From UBA4733 sp036734945 (lineage in GTDB: Bacteria > Chloroflexota > UBA4733), in the NCBI GenBank assembly GCA_036734945.1, contig DAIMXP010000027.1, forward strand, positions 1 to 64,000: a stretch of DNA of 64,000 nucleotides, given 5' to 3'. A model generated the notes under the pieces. The model was not told the DNA's origin and ran no database searches. It saw only the letters and a list, made by a program, of their open reading frames with translations. Below are positions 29,728 to 38,269 of the stretch, piece by piece (position 1 is the stretch's first letter; the number at the start of each line of letters is the position of its first letter). The position numbers and the translations under genes were made by a program.

Positions 29728-32447
29728 CGATCAAGCAGACGGCGCGCCGCTTGCTGCACGTCGGCCAGCTTGAGCAGCGCCTGCAACGGGGTGGTCCGGG
29801 CCAGGTCCAGTTGCTCGAGGTCACGCAGGAGTTCGGAGAGGAGGCGCGGTACTGGTAGCGTCGGCGGCGCCGCGGCAAGCATGAGCTTCTCAGTCGCCCC
29901 AGATTCTTGTGATAGGGGCGCAGGGCCCGACGAGTGGGTTGGTGTGCTCGGCACATGCGTGAGGTGAAAGTCAGCGTAATTACCCACCGATTCGCTCACA
30001 AGCGCCAGAGTCACCGGCGCATCACCAACGGCAATGAGCGGCAGCGCCGGCATTCCGGCATCATTCGCCGCCTCGCCCGCGTCCAACAACTCCTGCGCAC
30101 GCACGACGATCTCCTCCGGCAAGCCGGCCAGGCGGGCGACGTGGAGGCCGTAGCTACGGTCGGCCACGCCGGGCGTGATGCGGTGGGTGAAGGCCAACTG
30201 GCCGCTCAACTCCAGCACGGCGAAGGTGTGCGGCGCGACTCGCGGCAGGTGGCCGACCGCATGCGCCAGTTCACGGAAGTGAGTGGCAAACAGGGTTCGC
30301 GCCTGCACGTGGTCGTGGAGGTGCTCCAGTACCGCCTGGGCCAGCGCGCAGCCATCCTCCGTGCTGGTGCCCCGTCCGACTTCGTCCAGCACGATCAGGC
30401 TGCGGGCGGTGGCCTGCCGGCAAATCGTCGCCGTCTCCATCATCTCCACCATGAAGGTGCTGGCGCCGCCGGCCAGATCGTCGTGAGCGCCGACGCGAGT
30501 GAAGATGCGGTCGACCAGACCAACGCGCGCTGCCTCCGCCGGGACGTAGCTGCCAATCTGGGCCAGGAGGGCGATCAGGGCTACCTGGCGTAGGTACGTC
30601 GACTTACCGGCCATGTTGGGTCCGGTGATCAGCAGCGCCTGCGCTGCGCCGGCGCCAAGCCGGCAGTCGTTGGGGATGAAGCCCTCTGCACCGACGGCGC
30701 GCTCCACGACCGGGTGCCGACCATTGACGATGTCCAGACCCTGTGACTCATCGATACTCGGGCGTACCCAGCGCTGCTCATCGGCGACTTCGGCCAGCGC
30801 CGCGTAAACGTCAATCTCGGCCAGCCGTTGCGCCGTCGTCAGCAGACGGTCGCCGTGCGCGGCAAGGCGACGCAGCAGGTCGGTAAAGATGCGACCCTCC
30901 AGTGCCTCCAGGTCGTCGTCGGCGCGCAACAGCCGCGCTTCAACTTCCTTGAGTTCCGGCGTCACGTAGCGCTCGGCCCCAGCCACGGTCTGCTTGCGCA
31001 CGTACTCCGCCGGCGCCAGCGCCCGGTTGGGGTTGGTCACCTCAATGTAGTAGCCGAAGACCTTGTTGACGGCAACTTTGAGACTGCGAATGCCCGTGCG
31101 CGTGCGCTCCCGCGTCTCCAGCTCGGTCATCCAGACACGGTCAGCGCCAGAGGCAGCGCGCAGGACGTCCAGTTCCTCGCTGTACCCATCGGCGATGGTG
31201 CGGCCGGTTCCCGGTTCGGCCAGGGCGGAACTGATGATGCCGGCCAGGTCGTCGCACTCGTCCAGCAGATTGAGCATCATCTGCAGCGCTGGCGGAGCGC
31301 CGGCCGCCAGGCGGCGCATCGCCTGGGCAAGTTGGAGGGATTGCGCGAGGCCCCAGACTTCGCGTGCGGTCACGCCGCCACTGCGAATACGGCCGCATGT
31401 TCGTTCCATGTCCAGCACGCGGCTCAGCAGTCGGCGCAACTCCGCTCGCAGCGCACGGTCGTTGAGGAGCGCCGTGACCATGTCCTGGCGCGCCACGATG
31501 TCGCCCATGTCCAGCAGCGGCTGGCCGAGCCAGCGGCGCAGCAGACGGGCGCCGATGGCCGTCTGGGTGCAGTCCAACGTGGCCAGGAGGCTGCCATCCT
31601 GGCTGCCGTAGGCGCCGCGGGTGAGGTTGAGGTTGCGCCGTGTCTGGCCGTCCAGTTGCATGAAGCTGGCAGGTGAGTAGCCGCGCAGACTCGTCAGCAG
31701 CGGCAGAAGCGCCGGGTTGGTCTGGCCGAGGTAGCGTAGCACGGCTCCGGCACAGGCGGTCGCCAGCGGCCGGCCCTCGCAACCGAAGGCAGCCAGCGAT
31801 CGGGTCCGAAACTGCAGCGCCAACTGCTCGCGGGCGCCGTCCTCGTCAAACTGCCAGGGATCGCGCAGCGTGCGGTGGCCGGGCAAGCTGAACGGTTCGG
31901 TCTGATCGCGGGGCGTCAGGCACTCGGCGGGATTCAACCGGCGCAGTTCCGCCTCCAGCATCACCGTCGCCGTGTCGCCGTCGAACTGGACAAGGCGAAA
32001 TTCGCCGGTGCTGACATCCACATAGGCGAGGCCGCCGGCTTCTCCGATCCAGAGCAAGGCGGCCAGGTAGTTGTTGGCGCGTTGCGGCAAGAGGCCGGGC
32101 TCCGTCAGCGTGCCCGGCGTGACGACGCGCAGCACCTCCCGTTCCACCAGACCATGGCCGGCGGCGGTCATCTGCTCGCAGATGGCGACGTGATAGCCTT
32201 TGCGAATCAAGCGCGCCAGGTAACTCTCGGCGGCGTGGTAGGGCACGCCGGCCAGGGGCACCCGGAAGTCCTTGCCGAACTCGCGCGAGGTGAGGGTAAT
32301 ATGCAACTCGCGCGCCGCGATACGCGCGTCTTCCTCGAACATCTCGTAGAAGTCGCCCATCCGAGTCCAGAGGAGGGCGTCGGGATGCTGGGCCTTCAGC
32401 CGGCAGTACTGTTCCCAGAACGGGGTGACGCGCACGGCTTTGTCCAC
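29724..32447 (-). CDS. mutS: DNA mismatch repair protein MutS
   Basis: The 907-residue protein carries the mismatch-reading Phe-x-Glu motif near the N-terminus (GDFYEMFEEDA), the Walker A GPNMAGKSTYLRQ, and LDEVGRGTSTEDG as Walker B/signature. The C-terminus is a short helical dimerisation region after a Pro/Ser-rich linker. It recognises mismatches and recruits MutL, encoded by the overlapping next gene. The length is normal for MutS1. About 500 bp of hairpin-rich sequence without a clear gene lies upstream. Confidence 0.96.
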   Translation of the reverse strand: MDKAVRVTPFWEQYCRLKAQHPDALLWTRMGDFYEMFEEDARIAARELHITLTSREFGKDFRVPLAGVPYHAAESYLARLIRKGYHVAICEQMTAAGHGLVEREVLRVVTPGTLTEPGLLPQRANNYLAALLWIGEAGGLAYVDVSTGEFRLVQFDGDTATVMLEAELRRLNPAECLTPRDQTEPFSLPGHRTLRDPWQFDEDGAREQLALQFRTRSLAAFGCEGRPLATACAGAVLRYLGQTNPALLPLLTSLRGYSPASFMQLDGQTRRNLNLTRGAYGSQDGSLLATLDCTQTAIGARLLRRWLGQPLLDMGDIVARQDMVTALLNDRALRAELRRLLSRVLDMERTCGRIRSGGVTAREVWGLAQSLQLAQAMRRLAAGAPPALQMMLNLLDECDDLAGIISSALAEPGTGRTIADGYSEELDVLRAASGADRVWMTELETRERTRTGIRSLKVAVNKVFGYYIEVTNPNRALAPAEYVRKQTVAGAERYVTPELKEVEARLLRADDDLEALEGRIFTDLLRRLAAHGDRLLTTAQRLAEIDVYAALAEVADEQRWVRPSIDESQGLDIVNGRHPVVERAVGAEGFIPNDCRLGAGAAQALLITGPNMAGKSTYLRQVALIALLAQIGSYVPAEAARVGLVDRIFTRVGAHDDLAGGASTFMVEMMETATICRQATARSLIVLDEVGRGTSTEDGCALAQAVLEHLHDHVQARTLFATHFRELAHAVGHLPRVAPHTFAVLELSGQLAFTHRITPGVADRSYGLHVARLAGLPEEIVVRAQELLDAGEAANDAGMPALPLIAVGDAPVTLALVSESVGNYADFHLTHVPSTPTHSSGPAPLSQESGATEKLMLAAAPPTLPVPRLLSELLRDLEQLDLARTTPLQALLKLADVQQAARRLLDR

Positions 32448-32635
32448 TCGGTCTTCCCTCCGCCAGGCATGGCCACGCGCCCCGTCCCGCGCATACTACC
32501 GAATGGCGGCAATTCGTGCAGGACCGACGGCATGGCGCTATCGTCCAGAGGGCGTTATGTACTGCATGTCAGGGAAGTCTTACGGATCGCCACAGGCGTC
32601 GCGCCCGCACTGCCCAATGCGGTTTAGTATGTGTC

Positions 32636-32670
32636 GCGACTGCGGGCCCACTGCGTGGGCCCGCAGTCGC
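32636..32670. repeat. Perfect 16-bp inverted repeat (hairpin)
   Basis: GCGACTGCGGGCCCAC (32636-32651) and GTGGGCCCGCAGTCGC (32655-32670) pair fully around a 3-nt loop. There is no T-run on either side, so it is not a standard terminator. It lies in the stretch between mutS and the gene ending at 32968. The rest of that stretch (32448-32834) shows no gene. Confidence 0.85.
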
Positions 32671-32834
32671 AGCACTGTTGTTCGGGCTCATCTAAACCGT
32701 ATTGCCCGCGCCGCCACCGCGCTGTACAGCCCGCTAGAGCGCCGGTCCACTGAACCCGACCTTGCGAGAGCGAGCAGTCTCAGCTCTTCATTGCGGTCAT
32801 CGCCGGAGTGTTTGACGGGTGTCGGGCCGGTTCA

Positions 32835-33009
32835 CCCGGCGCTGAAGCGCCGGGCTAACCACCCGCTGCGGCGGGTACCCACAAAGGACGCTGAAGCGCC
32901 CTGGAAACGGCGGCATTCCTGCCCAACGGTCCTGCCGGGCTGACGCGCATCGCCCCCGTAGCGCCCTTCAGGGTGCTTGGTATTCGTAGCCCGCCCGTTT
33001 ACGGGCGGG
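32835..33009. repeat. Structured intergenic repeat, copy 1
   Basis: A set of small hairpins with fixed loops is present: CCCGGCGC-TGAA-GCGCCGGG (32835-32854), ACCCGC-TGCG-GCGGGT (32861-32876), a CGC-TGAA-GCG hairpin soon after, AGCGCCC-TTCA-GGGTGCT at about 32960-32978, and CCCGCCCG-TTTA-CGGGCGGG (32990-33009). Between the last two is TTGGT...TAGCCC. The same loops, order and spacer words occur at 61172-61276 with different stem sequences. Its right part overlaps the 3' end of the gene at 32968-33315. Confidence 0.65.
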
Positions 33010-33315
33010 TGAGCTGGCGGGCGCGATTAGTGGACCGGCGCTCCAGGCATGCGCGGTACGCGGCGCTCCGTCCGTTCGCTCCAGATACTCGACCAAGTCC
33101 ACTTTCTTCAGGATCGTCTTACCGGCCTGTTCGATGAGCAACTTCGTCAAGGCGCGTTGCTTGAGGCGGCCACGGTGATCGAACAACTCCGGGTGCTGCT
33201 CGCGTAACTGCGCTTCCAGATGATCACCCACCTCAGTGAGTTCCGCATTGGCAGCGGCGATGCACTGGCGACGGTTCCGCTCTGGCGCCTTCGTCGGTGC
33301 TCCAACCTCGCTCAC
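32968..33315 (-). CDS. Hypothetical protein, 115 aa, 3' end made of repeat sequence
   Basis: GTG 33315 has an AGGAGG site at good distance, so I prefer it to the more upstream codon. Residues 10-75 are helical and charged (RNRRQCIAAANAELTEVGDH, LKQRALTKLLIEQAGKTIL). The last about 15 residues (SSPARKRAGYEYQAP) are encoded within the hairpin repeat, so the repeat seems to have replaced or extended the natural end. No function is recognised. Confidence 0.6.
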   Translation of the reverse strand: MSEVGAPTKAPERNRRQCIAAANAELTEVGDHLEAQLREQHPELFDHRGRLKQRALTKLLIEQAGKTILKKVDLVEYLERTDGAPRTAHAWSAGPLIAPASSPARKRAGYEYQAP

Positions 33316-33414
33316 ATCAGCACCTCCTGCTTCATCCACCACACTGAGTCTACCCGCCGACGCCACTGCTCGCCAGGGGACCTGTCTTCAAACCCACCCC
33401 TCTGAGCCGGGTGG

Positions 33415-33909
33415 CTACGCCTGCGCCACCGGCTCCACGGCACCGCCCGTCATCCGCACCAACTCGTCGGGTGTGAGTCGGAAGACGGCGTGCGGGTGGC
33501 CCGCCGCCGCCCAGAGCACGTCGTACTGCAGCAGGTCCTCGTCAATGAACACGCGGCTCGACAGCAAGTGGCCGACGGGCGCCACTCCGCCGATGGCGTA
33601 GCCGGTGTACTCCCGCACAAAGGCAGCATCGGCACGGGCGATCGGCCTGCCGAGCAGGGCGGCAACCCGCGCCTCGTCCACGCGATTCGATCCGCTGGCA
33701 AGGACCACAACGCCGTCCCCACGGTCAGTCGTCTTGAAGACGAGAGACTTCACGATCTGACCGACCGAGCAACCAATGGCTACTGCCGCATCAACGGCAG
33801 TGCGCGCCGACTGCGGTAACTGCACCACCTCATTCTGGAAGCCGAGTCCACGCAATGCCTCTTCGACACGGCGGGCGCTCGGGGCGAGCTCCGGCGTCAA
33901 TCGTTGCAC
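33415..33909 (-). CDS. YbaK/EbsC-type aminoacyl-tRNA deacylase
   Basis: The 164-residue protein has the YbaK/ProX layout: an N-terminal helix (ARRVEEALRGLGF), a conserved lysine strand (VGQIVKSLVFKTTD), VVVLASGSNRVDEARVAALL, the glycine loop YAIGGVAPVGH, and a C-terminal RLTPDELVRMTGG. The family hydrolyses mischarged tRNAs (for example Cys- or Ala-tRNAPro). The start is GTG 33909, or TTG nine bases later, which fits the GGAAGGG site better. Length is normal for a single-domain member. Confidence 0.9.
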   Translation of the reverse strand: MQRLTPELAPSARRVEEALRGLGFQNEVVQLPQSARTAVDAAVAIGCSVGQIVKSLVFKTTDRGDGVVVLASGSNRVDEARVAALLGRPIARADAAFVREYTGYAIGGVAPVGHLLSSRVFIDEDLLQYDVLWAAAGHPHAVFRLTPDELVRMTGGAVEPVAQA

Positions 33910-33918
33910 CCTTCCACA

Positions 33919-34194
33919 TCAGCGCGGGACGGCTCCCGTTTTGTGCTGCACCGGAAGCATACCGTCAGCCGCCGCGGCCGTGCCCGGCGGCGGTGACGAT
34001 CCGGTTGAACTGGTCACATAATACTCGCGCTGCACAACTCCGATCCCGTGCCAACCAAGCGCTCTCACAATTGGATCGATGAAGTGGGCTTTCGTGTCGG
34101 CCTCCCCAAGCTCAGGCCGGCCCGTGCTGCCCAAAAACTTGCGCATCTGCTCGACAACGTCACCGATGGCGATCTGTGCAGCTTCGTTGTCCAC
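33919..34194 (-). pseudogene. Truncated N-terminus of a restriction-type (HsdR-like) protein
   Basis: From GTG 34194 the 91 residues include EADTKAHFIDPIVRALGWHG and VVQREYYV. This is the opening of the type I restriction HsdR N-terminal nuclease-fold family, whose members are usually several hundred residues long. After REYYV the frame turns into a Pro/Gly-rich tail and ends. The active-site part is missing, so this is a remnant. Its first eight codons lie inside direct-repeat copy A, which also carries a promoter. Confidence 0.65.
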
Positions 34195-34448
34195 CCATTG
34201 CCCCGCGTGTACCAGTTCACCAAAACGACTGTCAATGCGAAGTATAGCAAGAGAACGTGCCCGGAGTAGGCATATTGCAGCTTGGCCTATCTCCCCAGTC
34301 TCTACTCTCGCGCCTGTGCCACTGCCGGGTCGAACTGCTGCGGCGCCGGCGTATAGGGGATCTTGACCCCTCCGGCGATGATCGCCTCCTTGCCGCCGGC
34401 GGCGTCGATCTTGCGGCGCTGATCGGCATGAGCTCGTCGGTCAACCTC
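34177..34448. repeat. 272-bp direct repeat, copy A
   Basis: This stretch is about 90% identical by eye to 34978-35248. It contains, leftward, the last about 45 codons of a sulfatase gene (a dead copy), the gap after it, and the first codons of the next gene. On the minus strand it carries an extended -10 promoter (TG-C-TATACT, hexamer at 34246-34241) pointing at the HsdR-like fragment. Confidence 0.9.
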
Positions 34449-34668
34449 TCGTCGCAGCAGGAACCAGCCCAATACCCTCCAGTGTCACACGATCCAACAC
34501 CGTACGATCGCCAAAACGCCTGACTGCATCCAGTATTTCAAGGCCAACAAGGTTGCCCATTTGGTCGTAGTCCGCAGCGATCCCCTCTGCCAATTCCGCT
34601 GTTGTTACCGTGCTCTCCTGAAATATGATGCTGAGCGCGTCCACTTCAGCGTCGTAACGAATCCGCAT
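34441..34668 (-). CDS. DUF2283-family protein (putative antitoxin)
   Basis: The 75-residue protein begins MRIRYDAEVDALSIIF and contains EGIAADYDQMGNLVGLEILD, the standard DUF2283 pattern. DUF2283 genes commonly follow DUF4258 genes and are proposed antitoxins. That is the case here, with 19 bp between the two. The ATG has AAGGAG upstream. The stop codon falls in repeat copy A. Confidence 0.88.
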   Translation of the reverse strand: MRIRYDAEVDALSIIFQESTVTTAELAEGIAADYDQMGNLVGLEILDAVRRFGDRTVLDRVTLEGIGLVPAATRG

Positions 34669-34687
34669 TTCCGGTGCTCCTTACCTG

Positions 34688-34966
34688 CTAGAAGAAGTAT
34701 GTGTAAACAGTCACGACCACAATTTCGGTGTCTTCCTCGACGAATACGGGGCGGACACGCTTGGTCACATACCAAACGCCGTTCCATAGCTGGCCGTGCG
34801 GGAAATCTCGCTGAGCCTCCCAGCGTCCCTGACGTGCCGGCTGCCACGCCTGAGAACGTATCGCCTCAACAATTTCCCCCTCGGTACATCCTCGCATTTC
34901 AAGATAACCGCGCGCATGTGCCGACAGTCGAATCGGCTTCGTGTGCGACGATTCCCGAAGGCTCAC
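34688..34966 (-). CDS. DUF4258-family protein (putative toxin)
   Basis: I chose GTG 34966 (AAGG upstream; SLRESSHTKPIRLSAHA); an earlier TTG would start within repeat copy B. The 92 residues match DUF4258: LSAHARGYLEMRGCTEGEIV, then RWEAQRDFP, and a C-terminal strand pair PVFVEEDTEIVVVTVYTYFF. The fold resembles small RNase-type toxins of the RelE/BrnT class, and the family is predicted as toxin with DUF2283 as partner. The promoter lies in repeat copy B (TATACT at 35046-35041). Confidence 0.85.
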   Translation of the reverse strand: MSLRESSHTKPIRLSAHARGYLEMRGCTEGEIVEAIRSQAWQPARQGRWEAQRDFPHGQLWNGVWYVTKRVRPVFVEEDTEIVVVTVYTYFF

Positions 34967-34977
34967 ATGCCGATCCT

Positions 34978-35248
34978 TGCAGCTTCTTTGTCCACGCAAT
35001 GCCCCGCGTTCACCAGTTCACCAAAACGACTTCAATGCGAAGTATAGCAAGGGAACGTGCCCGGAGTAGGCACATTGTGGCTTGGCCTATCTCCCCATCC
35101 TCTACTCTCGCGCCTGTGCCGCTGCCGGGTCGAACTGCTGTGGCGCCGGCGTATAGGGGATCTTGACCCCTCCGGCGATGATGGCGTCCTTGCCACCGGC
35201 GGCGTCGATCTTGCGGCGCTGATCGGCGTGAGCGCACCGGTCAACCTC
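34978..35248. repeat. 272-bp direct repeat, copy B (original)
   Basis: This copy includes the real 3' end of the sulfatase gene (stop at 35102) and the promoter region of the DUF4258 gene. The two copies start about 801 bp apart and enclose the DUF4258/DUF2283 pair. Small differences between copies indicate that the duplication is not recent. Confidence 0.9.
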
Positions 35249-36577
35249 GTCCGGGTCGACGATGGCGCGCAAGCGCTCTGCCATTCGTGCCAGGATGTCG
35301 CCATACGCCGGGTCGCCGGCCAGATCGAACACTTCATCGGGATCATCCTGCAAATCGAACAACTGCGGCGGGAAACCGACGAAATGGTGGTACTTGTAGC
35401 GCTCGTCGCGCAGCATGAAGGCGCCGCTGGGTGAGAAGATGGCGTGGTACTCGGCGAAGACCTGGCGGGGCTGGTCCGGCTGCTGCGCCAGTTGCCAGAG
35501 CGAGCAACCCGGCAGGTCGTGGTCGGCCGGAGCGAACGCCGCGCCGACGCCTTGCACGATGGTCGGGAAGCCATCGACCAACGAGACGTTGGTGTTGCTC
35601 ACCTTGCCTGCTGGGATGTCCGGCCCGGCTACGATGAATGGCACGCCGACGGACGCTTCATAGAGCGAACTTTTCCACCACATGCCGTGCTCACCGAGCA
35701 TCTCGCCATGATCTGAGGTGTAGACGATGCGAGTGCTTTCCGCTAATCCGGCGTCGTCCAGAGCTAGCAGGACTCGGCCTACCTGCTCATCCATGAAACT
35801 GACGAGGCCATAGTAGGCCACCAGGGCATTGCGCAGCGTGGCCTCGTCGAACGGCTGATCGAGCGCCTGCTGGCGGCGGTGACGCTCCGCCACCGGATGG
35901 CGCGACCACTCCTCCGGGCGCCCCCGTATGGGAAATGGCAGGTCATCGGCGCGGAAGCGGTTGAAGTGCTCCGGCGGTGCGACCAGCGGAAAGTGCGGCG
36001 TGACGAAGGCGACGAAGAGGCACCGGGGCCGGCGCTGCTCCGGCGCCTCCTGCTGCAGCCAGCGTTCGGCGGTCTGGGCGATGGCGCGGTCGTACCGGGT
36101 GTACTCCGACTCACCGGCACGGGCGTCCAGCACCTGCTGTCGGCTCTGCGGGCGCACCGGCATGTCGGCGCGCAGCAGCCCATAGAGGTCGCCTTCGCCC
36201 TCCAGCACGTGCATCGGCAAGCGCTGGTCGGGGAAGCCGCTGGGATCGTCCACTTGCCGGTAATGCAGCTTGCCAATGGTCGTCACCTGATGGCCCTGCT
36301 CGGTGAGGCGGTGGCCCCAACTGGCCGCCTCCGTGCCGATGTACGGGCTGGCGTTGTCCCAGGAGCCGATCTGGTGGGCGTAACGCCCCGTGGCGAAGCT
36401 GGCGCGCGACGGCACGCAGATCGGGAAGTTGCAGTAACCGTTGGCGAAGCGCGTTCCGCGCGCCGCCAGGGCGTCCAGCACCGGCGTGTGGACCGCTGAA
36501 TTGCCATAGCAGCCCAGCACGTGCCGGCTATGCTGGTCGGACATGATGAAGAGGACGTTGGTTGGTTGCATCGGCAC
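35102..36577 (-). CDS. Sulfatase (arylsulfatase/choline-sulfatase type)
   Basis: The 491-residue protein has the formylglycine site C-x-P-S-R (Cys54 in ICVPSRASFATGRY), the metal-binding start NVLFIMSDQHSRHVLGCYG, and TSDHGEMLGEHG further on. A maturase is needed to convert Cys54. No signal peptide is present, so the enzyme is cytoplasmic. The substrate (sulfated sugar or choline ester) is not clear. It ends in the repeated 3' segment also found as copy A. The next gene upstream (GT-C-like) ends 22 bp away. Confidence 0.92.
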   Translation of the reverse strand: MPMQPTNVLFIMSDQHSRHVLGCYGNSAVHTPVLDALAARGTRFANGYCNFPICVPSRASFATGRYAHQIGSWDNASPYIGTEAASWGHRLTEQGHQVTTIGKLHYRQVDDPSGFPDQRLPMHVLEGEGDLYGLLRADMPVRPQSRQQVLDARAGESEYTRYDRAIAQTAERWLQQEAPEQRRPRCLFVAFVTPHFPLVAPPEHFNRFRADDLPFPIRGRPEEWSRHPVAERHRRQQALDQPFDEATLRNALVAYYGLVSFMDEQVGRVLLALDDAGLAESTRIVYTSDHGEMLGEHGMWWKSSLYEASVGVPFIVAGPDIPAGKVSNTNVSLVDGFPTIVQGVGAAFAPADHDLPGCSLWQLAQQPDQPRQVFAEYHAIFSPSGAFMLRDERYKYHHFVGFPPQLFDLQDDPDEVFDLAGDPAYGDILARMAERLRAIVDPDEVDRCAHADQRRKIDAAGGKDAIIAGGVKIPYTPAPQQFDPAAAQARE

Positions 36578-36598
36578 GCCGGTTATCCTTAAGTTCCT

Positions 36599-38269
36599 CT
36601 ACCTGATGGCGTTGCTACTCGGCGCCCCGGCCACTGGCTTTAGATAGCTCACGCGTTCATCAGTCGGCAGTTGCGGTTGAAATGCGATGAGGTTCTGCCG
36701 CAAGAGCGCGGCACCCTGGTTCGTAGGCGCGAAAAATACGACGCTCGGTTCGGCAACGGTGACTCGTGTACCGCCGATGGTCCATCTGGCTACCGGGAAC
36801 CAGTTGGCGTAGAGCGACGGTTGAAACCAGTCGGGATAGATGACCATTACCTGTGCCCCCGCCCGCGCCAGCAAGGGAGCGACAGCCGCACCCAGCATGT
36901 ACTGCTGCCCGCCTGCTGCGCGGGCTACGCGCAATATATCGGTTGAGCCAAGACCGTACAGGTCGGTGATGTGCCTGTTTGTACCGTCCGAAAGGAGACC
37001 GACGTCATTCGCCGCCACGGAGGCGCCGGGATAATAGGCGGCAATGAATCGTGCCATCTGATACTGCTGCTCATAGACGTTATTGGTCGCCTCAGGTGTG
37101 CTGAGCAGGTCCCCGACTTTGTGATGTCCCAGGCCCAAAACGGCAACCACGGCCAGCGCCATTCCGACCGCATGCTGACGAAAGGTAGCCGGGTCAACAA
37201 GCAGGGCGAGGCCGTCTTCGCTGACCAGGAACCAGGCGCCGAGAATGATCAGATACGCCTGGTAGCGGTCAAACCATCCGACACTGGCGAGAACCACCTG
37301 AGCGACGAGCATGCCGAAGAACAAGCCGGCTTTCTGGATCGTTTCCGGTCGACGACTTCGAAGACTCCAGACGACCCAGACCAGTGCCAGGAAAATGATC
37401 GCTCGGAGAAAGGGGTCCTCCATCAAGTTCGTGGCAGTGTGCCCAGCAAGGTACGTGATCCAGCCCAAAATCCCAGTGCGAGGCACCGCCTTTGCCACAA
37501 TCGAGTTTGAGAGCCAGAGGGCGCCATGCTGATGATAGAACAGTCCGAGGAGTGCCGTCGGCAGGATGCCCGCCGCGCCGACCAGGACGGCGCTCACGCG
37601 TTGTCGCCGCCAGAGCAGGATGACGGCGCCCAGCAATACGGCGAACATGCCTTCCAACCGTACCAGCGGCAAAAGCAGCGCCAGCACAAGGAGCCACCAG
37701 CGCGCCGGCGCCGGATTGGTGGACCGAAATAGCAAGGCCACAAAGGCGATCGTCAGGGCAGCGTGCAGCGGGTGTTCCAGCCCGGCCAACGTCAGACCGG
37801 GCAAGTGACCGATGATCGGCAAAGCAACGGCGGCGCACACCCACCAAAACCCCCCGCGCCTGGAGTGGGGCATCGGCTCGCTCGTCGCGGCGGCGTACCA
37901 AAATACCGTCAGCAAGAGCAAACAGGACAGGACATCAAGGACCAATGGCAACGCGTCGTGCAACCCCACGGCCCATTCGAAAGCAACGATCATGGCTGTC
38001 CACAACGGACTGGAAGTCGCCGGTGCAAACGTGCCTGGGCTGATGCCCACGGTGCCGAATTGAAGCCAGATTCTGGCCATTGCCAGGTGGATATACGGGT
38101 CGTCCAGCGCGTAGACCAGATGGCCGCCATCCAGACGCATGGACACGAGCATCACAATCGCCGTGCATGTACTGTAGACGAAGACCGAGATAAGGGCGTA
38201 GATCCACCAGTGCGGCCTTTCGCAAAGGGAGTCTCCAGTGGCCTCGCCGCGGCGTTCAGCCGATGGCAT
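36599..38269 (-). CDS. Multi-pass membrane protein, GT-C glycosyltransferase-like
   Basis: ATG 38269 overlaps the upstream isomerase gene by 14 bp. The protein has one N-terminal membrane segment, then a loop with DDPYIHLAMARIW, then about nine more hydrophobic segments (LLLVLALLLPLVRLEGMFA and others). A soluble C-terminal domain of about 150 residues follows (MARFIAAYYPGASVAANDVG). An acidic pair in the first outer loop and this layout are typical of GT-C lipid-linked sugar transferases. Acceptor and donor are unknown. It lies between the sulfatase and the sugar isomerase genes. Confidence 0.75.
   Translation of the reverse strand: MPSAERRGEATGDSLCERPHWWIYALISVFVYSTCTAIVMLVSMRLDGGHLVYALDDPYIHLAMARIWLQFGTVGISPGTFAPATSSPLWTAMIVAFEWAVGLHDALPLVLDVLSCLLLLTVFWYAAATSEPMPHSRRGGFWWVCAAVALPIIGHLPGLTLAGLEHPLHAALTIAFVALLFRSTNPAPARWWLLVLALLLPLVRLEGMFAVLLGAVILLWRRQRVSAVLVGAAGILPTALLGLFYHQHGALWLSNSIVAKAVPRTGILGWITYLAGHTATNLMEDPFLRAIIFLALVWVVWSLRSRRPETIQKAGLFFGMLVAQVVLASVGWFDRYQAYLIILGAWFLVSEDGLALLVDPATFRQHAVGMALAVVAVLGLGHHKVGDLLSTPEATNNVYEQQYQMARFIAAYYPGASVAANDVGLLSDGTNRHITDLYGLGSTDILRVARAAGGQQYMLGAAVAPLLARAGAQVMVIYPDWFQPSLYANWFPVARWTIGGTRVTVAEPSVVFFAPTNQGAALLRQNLIAFQPQLPTDERVSYLKPVAGAPSSNAIR

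Noticed and set aside
32968..33009. CRISPR-like repeats
   Set aside because: The repeated hairpins differ in stem sequence and spacing and there are no cas genes; they are structural repeats.
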